Source: an uncultured SAR86 cluster bacterium (GTDB lineage Bacteria > Pseudomonadota > Gammaproteobacteria > Magnimaribacterales > TMED112). From it: a DNA stretch of 53,880 nt. The notes beneath the pieces were generated by a model. It was not told the origin of the DNA. It did no database searches and saw only the letters and a program-made list of their open reading frames with translations. A program made the position numbers and the translations under genes. The stretch lies in assembly GCA_902619265.1 (NCBI GenBank), contig CACNDL010000006.1, positions 1 to 53,880 of the forward strand, in the 5' to 3' direction. Shown one piece after another: positions 8,567-17,576 of the stretch (the first letter of the stretch is position 1; each line of letters begins with the position of its first letter).

Positions 8567-9460
8567 ATGGAATCAATTACTCTAGAGAAGTTAGCTAAAT
8601 TATTAGGTGGAACTCCTCTAGGGTCATTTGATCTTAAATTATTAAATCTACAAGATTCCAAGGTATGCGATGAGCACTCAATCTGTTATTTAAAAGACCA
8701 AAAATTTATAGACACTCTAAGTAATAAAGCTGGAGCAGTTATTACTACTCAAGAATTGGCAGATCAGATAAATAATAAAAACTTAATAGTTGTTGAAGAT
8801 CCTTATTTTGCATATGCAAATGCATCAAAGGTCTTTTTTGAAAAATATAAAAAAGAAAATGAATCTAAAGAATCAGTCTTTGGAGTAAATGTTGTTATTG
8901 GAAAAAATTCTGTAATAAATTCAAATTGTAAGATTGGAAACAATGTCATCATTCATGACAATGTTTCAATTTATTCACGTACGACAATAGGCGATGACTG
9001 TATTATTCACTCTGGTACAGTCATTGGTTCTGACGGTTTTGGTTATGCACCATCAACTGATGGATGGAACAAAATTGAACATCTCGGTGGTGTAGAAATA
9101 GGAAAAAATGTTGAAATAGGTGCTAAATCTGCTGTAGATAGAGGGGCCTTGGGAAATACTGTTATAGAAGATGGTGTTAAAATTGATAACCACGTTCATG
9201 TAGCGCACAATTCACATATTGGTGAAAATACAGCTATAGCTGGTCAATCAGGTATGGCAGGATCCGTGAAGATTGGCAAAAATTGTCAAATTGCAGGACA
9301 AGTTGGAATAGTTGGCCATATAGAAATAGTCGATAACGTTATAGTTATGGCAAAAACTCTTGTTACAAAATCTTTAAAGGAACCTGGCGTCTATAGCGGA
9401 GTTATGCCAATACAAGAGCACAAAGATTCACTGAAATTTATCGCAAAAATAAAAAAATAA
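8567..9460 (+). CDS. lpxD: UDP-3-O-(3-hydroxyacyl)glucosamine N-acyltransferase
   Basis: LpxD adds the second 3-hydroxyacyl chain in lipid A synthesis. The N-terminal uridine-binding domain occupies about residues 1-100. A left-handed beta-helix of hexapeptide repeats (VVIGKNSVI, CKIGNNVII, TTIGDDCII) covers about 105-275. The catalytic His is H214 in HVHVAHNSHIGENTAIAGQ. At 297 aa it is about 40 residues shorter than E. coli LpxD (341). The missing part is the C-terminal helical extension, so the protein ends soon after GVYSGVMP. The stop shares a base with the fabZ ATG. Confidence 0.94.
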   Translation: MESITLEKLAKLLGGTPLGSFDLKLLNLQDSKVCDEHSICYLKDQKFIDTLSNKAGAVITTQELADQINNKNLIVVEDPYFAYANASKVFFEKYKKENESKESVFGVNVVIGKNSVINSNCKIGNNVIIHDNVSIYSRTTIGDDCIIHSGTVIGSDGFGYAPSTDGWNKIEHLGGVEIGKNVEIGAKSAVDRGALGNTVIEDGVKIDNHVHVAHNSHIGENTAIAGQSGMAGSVKIGKNCQIAGQVGIVGHIEIVDNVIVMAKTLVTKSLKEPGVYSGVMPIQEHKDSLKFIAKIKK

Positions 9461-9897
9461 TGGACAATAAAGAAGTAAGAAAACTCCTTCCTCATAGAGA
9501 ACCATTCCTTTTTATTGATGAGGTAATAGAGGTCAATAATGAATTTATAGTAGCTAAAAGGTTTGTTTCACCTGATGAAGACTTCTTCAAAGGCCACTTT
9601 CCAAATTTTCCTATAATGCCAGGTGTTCTAGTATTAGAGGCAATGGCGCAAAGCAGCGCATTGCTTGGATCACATATTATGAGTCAGTCCGCAAATGAAA
9701 AATCAATTTATTTGTTATGCGGTGTTGAAAAAGTAAGATTCAAGAAAAAAGTTTTACCAGGCGATACATTAATATTCAAAGCATCTGTAATAAGTTCAAA
9801 AAGAGGAATCTGGAAGTTCAAATGTTCTGCACATTCTGAAGAAGAATTAGTTTGTGCAGCTGAAATCTTGTGCGCGGACAGAAGTTTAAATGAGTAA
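9460..9897 (+). CDS. fabZ: 3-hydroxyacyl-[ACP] dehydratase FabZ
   Basis: FabZ dehydrates beta-hydroxyacyl-ACP in fatty acid synthesis and competes with LpxA/LpxD for the same precursor. The hot-dog fold motifs are clear: LLPHREPFLFIDEV at residues 9-22, then GHFPNFPIMPGVLVLEAMAQ with catalytic H46 and E60. Length 145 aa is typical. It overlaps lpxD by one base and lpxA by eight, in the conserved lpxD-fabZ-lpxA-lpxB block. Confidence 0.97.
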   Translation: MDNKEVRKLLPHREPFLFIDEVIEVNNEFIVAKRFVSPDEDFFKGHFPNFPIMPGVLVLEAMAQSSALLGSHIMSQSANEKSIYLLCGVEKVRFKKKVLPGDTLIFKASVISSKRGIWKFKCSAHSEEELVCAAEILCADRSLNE

Positions 9898-10666
9898 CAT
9901 ACACCCAACAGCAATCATAGACCCGTCAGCATCAATACATGAAAGTGTAGTAATAGGACCCTATTCAGTAATTGGGCCTGATGTTGTTATTGCAGAGGAA
10001 TGTCAGCTGAAATCCCATGTTGTCTTACAAGGCCCTACAAATATTGGTCCAGGAAATAAATTCTTCTCGTTTTGTGTAATTGGAGAAGATACCCCGGATC
10101 TAAAGTATAAGGGAGAAAAATCTAGTCTTGAAATTGGAAAAAACAATGTATTTAGGGAATTTTGTAAAGTACATAGAGGAACAGAAGTTGATTTAGGGTA
10201 CACAAAAATAGGTGACGACAATCTAATAATGCCTGGAGTTATGATAGCTCACGATTGTGTAATAGGTAATGGAAATATTTTGGTTGATAATTCAGCGCTT
10301 GCGGGACATGTCCAGCTAGGTGATCATGTAACCTTAGGTGGTTACACACTTATTCATCAATTCTGCAAGTTAGGGTCTTACTCTTTTACAGGTCTATCCG
10401 CTCACATAACAATGGACGTTCCAGCCTTCACAAGAGTTGCAGGGACACCAACTAAACAAGCAGGATTAAATACTATTGGTTTGGAAAGAAAAGGATTTAC
10501 AAAAGAAGAAATTATGAATCTTAAAAAAGCTTATAAAATTTTCTTTAGAGAGGGTTTAAAAGTTGACGAAGCACTAGAAAAAATCGAGCAAGAATGTTTA
10601 TCTGATGACAAATTAAAGATATTTATCGATTCAATCAAACAAGCAACGAGAGGAGTCTTAAGATAA
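9890..10666 (+). CDS. lpxA: UDP-N-acetylglucosamine O-acyltransferase
   Basis: LpxA catalyses the first step of lipid A synthesis, acylating UDP-GlcNAc at the 3-hydroxyl. The protein begins with IHPTAIIDPSA and continues through about ten left-handed hexapeptide turns. The catalytic His is H121 in VMIAHDCVIGNGN. HQFCKLGSYSF and GTPTKQAGLNTIGLERKGF mark the end of the helix and the start of the C-terminal helical domain. Its 258 aa compare with 262 in E. coli. The ATG lies eight bases inside fabZ. Confidence 0.97.
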   Translation: MSNIHPTAIIDPSASIHESVVIGPYSVIGPDVVIAEECQLKSHVVLQGPTNIGPGNKFFSFCVIGEDTPDLKYKGEKSSLEIGKNNVFREFCKVHRGTEVDLGYTKIGDDNLIMPGVMIAHDCVIGNGNILVDNSALAGHVQLGDHVTLGGYTLIHQFCKLGSYSFTGLSAHITMDVPAFTRVAGTPTKQAGLNTIGLERKGFTKEEIMNLKKAYKIFFREGLKVDEALEKIEQECLSDDKLKIFIDSIKQATRGVLR

Positions 10667-11740
10667 TTGAAGATAGGTATTGTTTCAGCTGAACCATCTG
10701 GTGATTTGCTGGGATCAAAAATTCTTTCAAAAATAAAAGAACATTTTCAGAATATTGAAGTTATAGGAGTAGGTGGTGGTCCTCTTGAAGAACATAATCT
10801 ATCAACAGATAGAGAAATGCTTGAAATTATGGGGCTTGTTGATCCAATTCTTAATTTCCAAAAAATAGTAAATTATAGAAATGACCTCATTGAAACTTTC
10901 ATCGATGAAAAAATAGACATTTTTATTGGAATTGATGCACCTGATTTTAATTTTGAGATACATAAGAAATTACAAAAAAAAGGTATTAAAACTGTCCATG
11001 TCGTTTGTCCATCTGTTTGGGCTTGGCGACCTGGTAGAGTAAAAAAATTCAAGCACGTTGACTACATGCTCTGTTTATTTCCTTTTGAGCTCGAGTATTG
11101 CGCTAACGTAAACAAGCAAGCTTTTTGTATAGGCCATCCTTTATTAGAAAAGCAATCTGCTTTTGAGTGCAGTGATAAAGAAAACATAATATGCATAATG
11201 CCAGGGAGCAGAAGATCAGAAATTCAACATAATCTAGAAGTTATGATTGATGGTTTTAATCAATTTAACTTTGAAGAAAAATATCAAGCAATAATACCTA
11301 TTTACAAAGAAGACGATAAATATCTGATACAGCACAAAATTCAAGGCCATAAGCATATTACACTTGCTAACGCAGAATCATCCGAAATTTTAAAAAAAGC
11401 GAAAGCAGCTGTCGTTTGTTCAGGCACAGCAACTCTTGAAGCACTTTTAGCTGAGGTACCAACTACTGTAATTTATAAAACGAATTGGTTTAACCACCTG
11501 ATTCTAAAAAATTTGATGAAGAGTGAATTTGTTAGCATTCCAAATATTGTTGCAGATGAAGAAATATTTCTAGAATTAATCCAAACCAATGCCAGCTCAG
11601 AGAATATTGCTCATGATCTTAATTCAAACATGGCAGATTATGAATTTAGAAAAGAAATGATTCAAGCGGTTAAAGCAAAATTAGAGAAACCCAACTTAAA
11701 CTCTTTTTGTAATAGGCTTTATGAAGATTGCAGGAGTTGA
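10667..11740 (+). CDS. lpxB: Lipid A disaccharide synthase
   Basis: LpxB is a GT19 glycosyltransferase joining UDP-2,3-diacylglucosamine with lipid X at the inner membrane. Motifs include VSAEPSGDLLG at residues 6-16, the segment FIGIDAPDFNF, CPSVWAWRPGRVKKF with the family-typical VWAWRxxR, and IGHPLLE. The C-terminal domain has the nucleotide-sugar motif MPGSRRSEI and CSGTATLEALL. The start is TTG immediately after the lpxA stop, backed by AGGAG at 10651-10655; the family N-terminus aligns with it. At 357 aa it is slightly short (E. coli 382). It overlaps rnhB by 20 bases. Confidence 0.95.
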   Translation: MKIGIVSAEPSGDLLGSKILSKIKEHFQNIEVIGVGGGPLEEHNLSTDREMLEIMGLVDPILNFQKIVNYRNDLIETFIDEKIDIFIGIDAPDFNFEIHKKLQKKGIKTVHVVCPSVWAWRPGRVKKFKHVDYMLCLFPFELEYCANVNKQAFCIGHPLLEKQSAFECSDKENIICIMPGSRRSEIQHNLEVMIDGFNQFNFEEKYQAIIPIYKEDDKYLIQHKIQGHKHITLANAESSEILKKAKAAVVCSGTATLEALLAEVPTTVIYKTNWFNHLILKNLMKSEFVSIPNIVADEEIFLELIQTNASSENIAHDLNSNMADYEFRKEMIQAVKAKLEKPNLNSFCNRLYEDCRS

Positions 11741-12260
11741 TGAGGTTGGTATTGGCTGCTTAGCGGGACCATTAGTAGCAGCAGCCGTAATATTTGGAAA
11801 TAATAAGTCAGAATATCTATTTAAAGATTCTAAAAAAACATCTCAAAAGAACAGAGCTATACAAGCCAAGTATATAAAAAGAAATTTTTATGTAGGACTT
11901 GGTGTGGCTTCACCTAGTGAAATTGATAAGTTAAATGTTTTAAAAGCTTCTCATCTTGCTATGATTCGAGCTGTTGCAAACCTGCCTGTTGCACCGGAAA
12001 AAATCATAGTTGATGGAAGTCATGTTCCCCATGGTTTAAAAAATGCTGAAGCAATAATTAAAGGTGACGAACACCATCAAGAAATTGCAGCGGCTTCGAT
12101 AGTGGCTAAATACTTTCGCGATCAACTTATGTCTAATTATGCGAAAGAATATGCAGGGTATTTTTTTGAAAAAAATAAAGGTTACCCAACAAAAGATCAT
12201 AAAAATGCTATTAATTATTTAGGATTATCAAACATTCATAGAAAAAGTTTTAAAATTTAA
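11721..12260 (+). CDS. rnhB: Ribonuclease HII with altered GRG motif
   Basis: RNase HII nicks RNA-DNA junctions and starts removal of misincorporated ribonucleotides. The N-terminal motif reads VDEVGIGCLAGPLVAAAV, where most RNase HII have VDEAGRGPLAGPVVAAAV. Catalytic Asp7 and Glu8 are kept, but the Arg of the GRG motif is Ile11. IIVDGSH and IVAKYFRD supply the remaining conserved acidic residues. GYFFEKNKGYPTKDH matches the C-terminal signature. At 179 aa it is near E. coli (198). The ATG lies 20 bases inside lpxB and the stop shares one base with dnaE, the conserved order. Confidence 0.94.
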   Translation: MKIAGVDEVGIGCLAGPLVAAAVIFGNNKSEYLFKDSKKTSQKNRAIQAKYIKRNFYVGLGVASPSEIDKLNVLKASHLAMIRAVANLPVAPEKIIVDGSHVPHGLKNAEAIIKGDEHHQEIAAASIVAKYFRDQLMSNYAKEYAGYFFEKNKGYPTKDHKNAINYLGLSNIHRKSFKI

Positions 12261-15200
12261 TGATGTCTAATTTTATTCATCTGCAAACAAAATCCCATTA
12301 CAGTATTTCTTGTGGACTGCCAAAGACAAATGAAATTGTAGATAAAGCTATAGAAGCAGGTATGAAAGCTGTTGCACTTGCTGATAAAAATACTTTTTTT
12401 GGGTTGGTAAAATTTTATAACTATGCCCTAAGCAAGGGCATTAAACCAATTTGTGGAGTAGATTTCGATGTCAAAGTTAACAATGGCTATACAAACTTAA
12501 TTCTTTTAGCAAAAAATAAAAAAGGTTTAGAGAAGCTCTTTAAGCTTAGTACAGAATCATTTGTACAATCAGGATCAGAAAAAAGATCAATACCTGAAAA
12601 AGATATACTCAATGACGCAGATAATCTTGTCTGCATTATTCCCACATCATCAAACAATTTAAGAAACCTTGCTCTAAAAAAAGATGAGGATTCGATTGTT
12701 AATTTGTATGCAAAATACCAAAAGGCTTTTACTGAAAATTTATTTATTGGCGTATCAAACTTTTCAGCGAATGGTTATGATCCTGCTGCGGCTTTTGCTT
12801 GCAATACAGCCAAAAAAAACAATATTTCAGTTGTAGCAATCAATGATGTACTTTTTTTAGAAAAAGAAGATCATCTAGCGCATCAAGCTAAGGTAGCTAT
12901 TAATAATGCAACCTTACTAAAAGATGAAATTGATAATCCAAATGTCTCAAGTGAGCAATATTTTAAAACTGAAGAAGAACTTACCAAATATCATGAGTTA
13001 GAGCCTCTAAGAAATACTTTTGAAGTTGCTAAATTATGCAATGTATTTCTTGAAGAGGGGCAGTATTATCTTCCTTCCTATGAGGTACAAGAGAATAAAT
13101 CGTTGTCAGAACATTTGGAAGATCTTTCTCGAAACAAACTTAAAGAATATTTAGACCAACATAATGATTTAGATAAAAACTTATATCAGGAAAGATTAGA
13201 AAAAGAACTAAAAATTATCACCGAAAAAGGATATCCAGGTTATTTCTTAATTGTCATGGACTTTGTCAAATGGGCAAAAGGTCAAGAAATACCAGTTGGG
13301 CCTGGTAGAGGTTCTGGAGCAGGTTCCTTAGTCGCTTATATGTTATCTATAACTGCCCTAGATCCATTGGAGCATGGATTACTTTTTGAGAGATTTTTAA
13401 ATCCTGAAAGAATGTCATTACCAGATTTTGATATAGATTTTTGCATTGAAGGGAGAGATAAAGTTATTGAATATGTCCAAAATAAATATGGTGTTGAGTC
13501 TGTAGCGCAAATAGGAACACTTGGTACAATGGCTGCCCGAGGTGTAACAAGAGATGTAACAAGAATTCTTGGCAAGCCTTATGGTTTTGGTGACATGATC
13601 GCTAAAATGATCCCTCTCACACCAGGCATAAAGCTCACTGAAGCCATAAACGAATCGCCTGAATTGCAACAAATTAGAAAAGAGAATGAAGAAGCTGCTG
13701 AGGTTTTAGACTTATCCCTAAAACTTGAAGGATGTGCAAGAAGTATTGGTAAACACGCTGCAGGAGTTGTAATCGCACCAAATGACATACACGAATTTAC
13801 ACCATTGCACTACGATTTAGAAACTAATTCGATGGCAACACAATTAGATATGTATGATGTTGAAGAAGTTGGTTTGGTGAAGTTTGATTTTTTGGGTCTT
13901 AGAACTCTAACGGTCATCAATAATGCTGTGAAATCCGTTCAAAAAATTAATCCTGATTTCAACCTGGATGACATATCTTATGAAGATCCCAAAGTTTTCA
14001 ATTTATTGAGTTCCGGCAAAACGAAAGGGATTTTTCAACTCGAATCAAGTGGCATGATGGACTTAATAAAACGGCTGAAGCCTGAAAATTTCTCCGACAT
14101 TACAGCGCTTGTAGCACTTTACCGACCGGGGCCACTTAATTCTGGTATGGCAGATGATTACATCAATAGAAAAAATGGGAGAGAAAGCATTGCCTATCAA
14201 CATCCTGCTTTAAAGAAAGTTCTCAACGAAACATATGGTGTTTTTGTTTACCAAGAACAAGTAATGGAAGCAGCTCAAGTTTTAGCTGCCTACTCTCTTG
14301 GTGATGCAGATAATTTGAGAAGAGCCATGGGTAAGAAAAAAGCTGATGTAATGGAAGCGGAAAAGAGCGTTTTTGTAGATGGTTGTGAAAATAATAGTAT
14401 TGGTAAGAAAAAGGCAAATGAGATTTTCGATAATATTGAAAAATTTGCTGGTTATGGTTTTAATAAATCTCATTCCGCAGCCTATGCATTAATAGCTTAT
14501 CAAACTGCCTTTTTAAAAACTCATTATCCTTCCCATTTTATCGCTTCAGTATTGTCTTCAGAGCAGGATAAGACAGATAAACTTGAACCACATGTAAAAG
14601 ATTGTGCAATTATGGACGTAACAATCCTCGCACCAAATATTAATAGTTCTCACTCCACATTTATGGTGAATGAAAAGGACGAAATTGAATATGGTTTAGC
14701 TGCCCTTAAAGATGTAGGAAGAAAATTTGTAGAAGAAGTTTGTGAAGAAAGAAAAAATGGCAGATTCTCAAGTCTTATGGATTTCGCTTCAAGAGTTGAC
14801 TTAAGAAAAGGTGGTATTAGAGCTTTACAAAGTATGGCAAAGGCAGGTGCGTTCGATGAAATTTGTTCAAGAGATGAGGCCGTTAGCTCAATTAAGAGTT
14901 ATCTTGAAGCTTCAGAACAAAAATTTAGATCAAAGGAATCTGCTGTAATGGAAATGTTTGCACAGGAGCAAGATTTAAAAGTTACAGGTTACAAATTAGA
15001 GACATTTTCGGAGTCTGAAAAATTAAAGATGGAATTGCAATCATTTGGATTCTATTACAGCAAACATCCAATTACATTATTGCGAAAAACTTTGTCTTCT
15101 AAAATTCAACCAATCAATAAATTAATGACAACAACAAATGAAAAATATATTCCTGCTCTTATTAACCATAAAAGAATTGTTAAAAAGGGAACTAACATAT

Positions 15201-15658
15201 TTGTATTTTTAGAAATCTCAGATGAAACAGGTTTAATTGATGTTTCAGTTCCTGTGGAATTGCATGATGAGAAGAAACCATTATTCAAAGAGAATTCTGT
15301 AGTTATGATAAAAGGGACAGTTGTTGCCGATGATTATCGTAGAGGAAACTTTGAAGATGTTGGTATAAAAATTAGAGCTACAGATGTAATGCCAATTGAA
15401 ATTGCGCGAAAAACAGTGACTTCTAAAATTCAACTAGATGTATCCAGAAAACAATTAAAAGAGCTTGGTAATGGCAAATTTGACGAGCTTAAAAGCCTCA
15501 ATGATCCAGATGGTATCGATGTTGTGCTCAATTTAAAAGACGAAGATCTGAATATTTCAAGTGAAGTAAAAGTTGACACTTTTAAAATTTCCTTAGAGGA
15601 TAGTACGTTCGAAAAAATTAATGAGTTATTTGGAGAAGAGAACTACAAGCTTTTTTAA
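12260..15658 (+). CDS. dnaE: DNA polymerase III subunit alpha
   Basis: This is the replicative C-family polymerase. The N-terminal PHP domain starts at FIHLQTKSHYSI. The palm has GPGRGSGAGSLVAY and PDFDIDF with metal-binding D391 and D393. GIFQLESSGM, LVALYRPGPL and GVFVYQEQVM are standard DnaE1 motifs, followed by the fingers, tandem HhH and an OB-fold region (residues about 960-1060). Length 1132 aa is close to E. coli (1160). Two in-frame ATGs open the frame (12260 and 12263); the first overlaps the rnhB stop by one base, and either could be used. Confidence 0.98.
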   Translation: MMSNFIHLQTKSHYSISCGLPKTNEIVDKAIEAGMKAVALADKNTFFGLVKFYNYALSKGIKPICGVDFDVKVNNGYTNLILLAKNKKGLEKLFKLSTESFVQSGSEKRSIPEKDILNDADNLVCIIPTSSNNLRNLALKKDEDSIVNLYAKYQKAFTENLFIGVSNFSANGYDPAAAFACNTAKKNNISVVAINDVLFLEKEDHLAHQAKVAINNATLLKDEIDNPNVSSEQYFKTEEELTKYHELEPLRNTFEVAKLCNVFLEEGQYYLPSYEVQENKSLSEHLEDLSRNKLKEYLDQHNDLDKNLYQERLEKELKIITEKGYPGYFLIVMDFVKWAKGQEIPVGPGRGSGAGSLVAYMLSITALDPLEHGLLFERFLNPERMSLPDFDIDFCIEGRDKVIEYVQNKYGVESVAQIGTLGTMAARGVTRDVTRILGKPYGFGDMIAKMIPLTPGIKLTEAINESPELQQIRKENEEAAEVLDLSLKLEGCARSIGKHAAGVVIAPNDIHEFTPLHYDLETNSMATQLDMYDVEEVGLVKFDFLGLRTLTVINNAVKSVQKINPDFNLDDISYEDPKVFNLLSSGKTKGIFQLESSGMMDLIKRLKPENFSDITALVALYRPGPLNSGMADDYINRKNGRESIAYQHPALKKVLNETYGVFVYQEQVMEAAQVLAAYSLGDADNLRRAMGKKKADVMEAEKSVFVDGCENNSIGKKKANEIFDNIEKFAGYGFNKSHSAAYALIAYQTAFLKTHYPSHFIASVLSSEQDKTDKLEPHVKDCAIMDVTILAPNINSSHSTFMVNEKDEIEYGLAALKDVGRKFVEEVCEERKNGRFSSLMDFASRVDLRKGGIRALQSMAKAGAFDEICSRDEAVSSIKSYLEASEQKFRSKESAVMEMFAQEQDLKVTGYKLETFSESEKLKMELQSFGFYYSKHPITLLRKTLSSKIQPINKLMTTTNEKYIPALINHKRIVKKGTNIFVFLEISDETGLIDVSVPVELHDEKKPLFKENSVVMIKGTVVADDYRRGNFEDVGIKIRATDVMPIEIARKTVTSKIQLDVSRKQLKELGNGKFDELKSLNDPDGIDVVLNLKDEDLNISSEVKVDTFKISLEDSTFEKINELFGEENYKLF

Positions 15659-15661
15659 AAT

Positions 15662-16603
15662 ATGGACCAACATTTAGATTTTGAACAACCAATTTATACT
15701 TGCCTTGAAAAGATTGAGGAACTCAAGAAAATTGTGCCTGCACCAGCAGATCTAGCTGATGAAATTGCTGTACTGGAGCGTCAATCTCATGAAGAAACTG
15801 AAAGAATTTACGCAAATTTAAGCCCCTGGCAGAAGGTGCTTGTTGCAAGACATCCAAATAGACCTCATACACTCGATTATATTGCAAATGTTTTTGACGG
15901 TTTCGAAGAAATGCATGGAGATCGCTTAAGCGATGATGATAAAGCAATAGTTGGTGGCTTTGCTTTCTTAGACAACTATCCAGTTGTAGTGATTGGCCAC
16001 GAAAAAGGCAGGGAAACAGAAGATAGGGTTGCCAGAAATTTTGGAATGCCTCATCCATCAGGATTTAGAAAAGCGAATAGGTTAATGAAATTAGCAGAAA
16101 AATTTTCTATTCCAGTACTCACTCTTATTGATACACCTGGTGCTTATCCAGGGGTAAAAGCTGAACACTCTGGCCAACATGAAGCAATAGCAAAAAGCTT
16201 AGAAATAATGTCTGATTTACAAACCCCTGTAGTAAATTTAGTAATTGGCGAAGGAGGTTCTGGCGGTGGTTTTGGTATCGGTCTAGCAGACAGAATTGGC
16301 ATGTTGGAATATTCAATTTATTCAGTGGCTTCACCAGAAGCATGCGCATCAATTTTATGGCGCACAGCAAAAAATGCAGAAGAAGCTGCAGATGCCCTTA
16401 AATTAGATGCTGATAATCTCGTTGAACTTGGCATTATCGATCATGTAGTGAAAGAACCCATTGGCGGAGCTCACAGAAATCATGAAGAAACCTATAAAGC
16501 AGTGAAAAAATATTTTCTTGACGAACTAAAAAGACTCTCGAAGCACTCTTTAGAAGACTTAACAGCTAAAAGATACGAAAAATTCAAAAATATTGGAGTT
16601 TAA
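15662..16603 (+). CDS. accA: Acetyl-CoA carboxylase carboxyltransferase subunit alpha
   Basis: AccA and AccD transfer the carboxyl group from biotin to acetyl-CoA to make malonyl-CoA. The N-terminal helix (LDFEQPIYTCLEKIEELK) and WQKVLVARHPNRPHTLDYI match AccA closely. FEEMHGDRLSDDDKAIVGG, LIDTPGAYPGVKAEHSGQ and VIGEGGSGGGFGIG are the conserved carboxyltransferase core. Length 313 aa is typical (E. coli 319). It follows dnaE by three bases and precedes tilS by one, again the gammaproteobacterial order. Confidence 0.98.
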   Translation: MDQHLDFEQPIYTCLEKIEELKKIVPAPADLADEIAVLERQSHEETERIYANLSPWQKVLVARHPNRPHTLDYIANVFDGFEEMHGDRLSDDDKAIVGGFAFLDNYPVVVIGHEKGRETEDRVARNFGMPHPSGFRKANRLMKLAEKFSIPVLTLIDTPGAYPGVKAEHSGQHEAIAKSLEIMSDLQTPVVNLVIGEGGSGGGFGIGLADRIGMLEYSIYSVASPEACASILWRTAKNAEEAADALKLDADNLVELGIIDHVVKEPIGGAHRNHEETYKAVKKYFLDELKRLSKHSLEDLTAKRYEKFKNIGV

Positions 16604-16604
16604 G

Positions 16605-17576
16605 ATGAGCTTCTTTAATAAATCAGAAGAATTAATTCTGCTGAATGCAAAAAGTGTTGTCGTTGGCTTCAGCGGAGGAGTTGATTCTACATTGGCTCTC
16701 AACGCAACAATGCAATTTCTTGAAAAGCATAATAAGAAATCTTGTTTAACTGCAATTCATGTAAATCATCAGACTCAATCAAGTAGTGCAACTTGGCAAA
16801 AGCACTGTGAGAGCTTTTGTAATGCCCATAAAATAAATTTTTTATGTAAAACAGTTGAGATTAATGAAACAGGCCAAGGTTATGAAGCAGCTGCAAGGTC
16901 GGCGCGCCTTGAAATTTTTAATTCTTTTGATGAAGGAAGTGTAATCATTCTCGGCCATCACTTAGACGATCAAGTGGAAACAGTTTTTTTTAGGGTATTA
17001 CGAGGTACAGGTCTAAAAGGTTTAACTGGCATGCAAAGATATATAAAAATCAAAGACAAGCATTTTATGAGACCTTTATTGCATGTCACTAAAGAAGAAA
17101 TTATCGAACATGTTAATGATCAAAAACTTAGTTTTATTGAAGATGATTCAAATACCGATAATGTTTACAGTAGAAATTTTTTAAGAAACGAAATTATCCC
17201 TAAAATTGTGGAACGATGGCCTGGAGCAAAGCGAAATACAGCAAGAATGGCAAATCTGCTCACAAAACAAAGTTCACTCTATCATCGTTTTTTACTTGAG
17301 AGGTTAGCAAATGTTTGTGATGAGGACGGTTTGCTCTTAGATAAATTATCAGAACTTGATTATTTTGAACGATCTGAAATGATCCGTATTTGGCTAGATC
17401 AGCAGTCTTTTGCTTCTCCTAACGAAAGTCAGATGAAAGAGTTGGAGAAATCTTTCTTTCAATCAAGACAGGACGCTAAACCTACTATAAAATTCTATAG
17501 AGAAGATGCACAGAAAACTGGAGTTATCTTGAGTAAAATTAATAATTACCTTATTGCGGAAAAAATAAATGAGTGA
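16605..17576 (+). CDS. tilS: tRNA(Ile)-lysidine synthase, short form
   Basis: TilS converts C34 of tRNA-Ile(CAU) to lysidine so that it reads AUA. The N-terminal ATP-PPase loop SGGVDS is at residues 23-28, and GHHLDDQVETVFFRVLRGTGLKGL is the TilS signature. RNFLRNEIIP marks the end of the synthetase domain. I chose the ATG at 16605 because GGAG (16595-16598) sits six bases upstream; a TTG at 16593 is also in frame. At 323 aa the protein lacks about 110 residues relative to E. coli (432), corresponding to the C-terminal tRNA-binding domain. Shorter TilS forms exist in other bacteria. Confidence 0.93.
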   Translation: MSFFNKSEELILLNAKSVVVGFSGGVDSTLALNATMQFLEKHNKKSCLTAIHVNHQTQSSSATWQKHCESFCNAHKINFLCKTVEINETGQGYEAAARSARLEIFNSFDEGSVIILGHHLDDQVETVFFRVLRGTGLKGLTGMQRYIKIKDKHFMRPLLHVTKEEIIEHVNDQKLSFIEDDSNTDNVYSRNFLRNEIIPKIVERWPGAKRNTARMANLLTKQSSLYHRFLLERLANVCDEDGLLLDKLSELDYFERSEMIRIWLDQQSFASPNESQMKELEKSFFQSRQDAKPTIKFYREDAQKTGVILSKINNYLIAEKINE

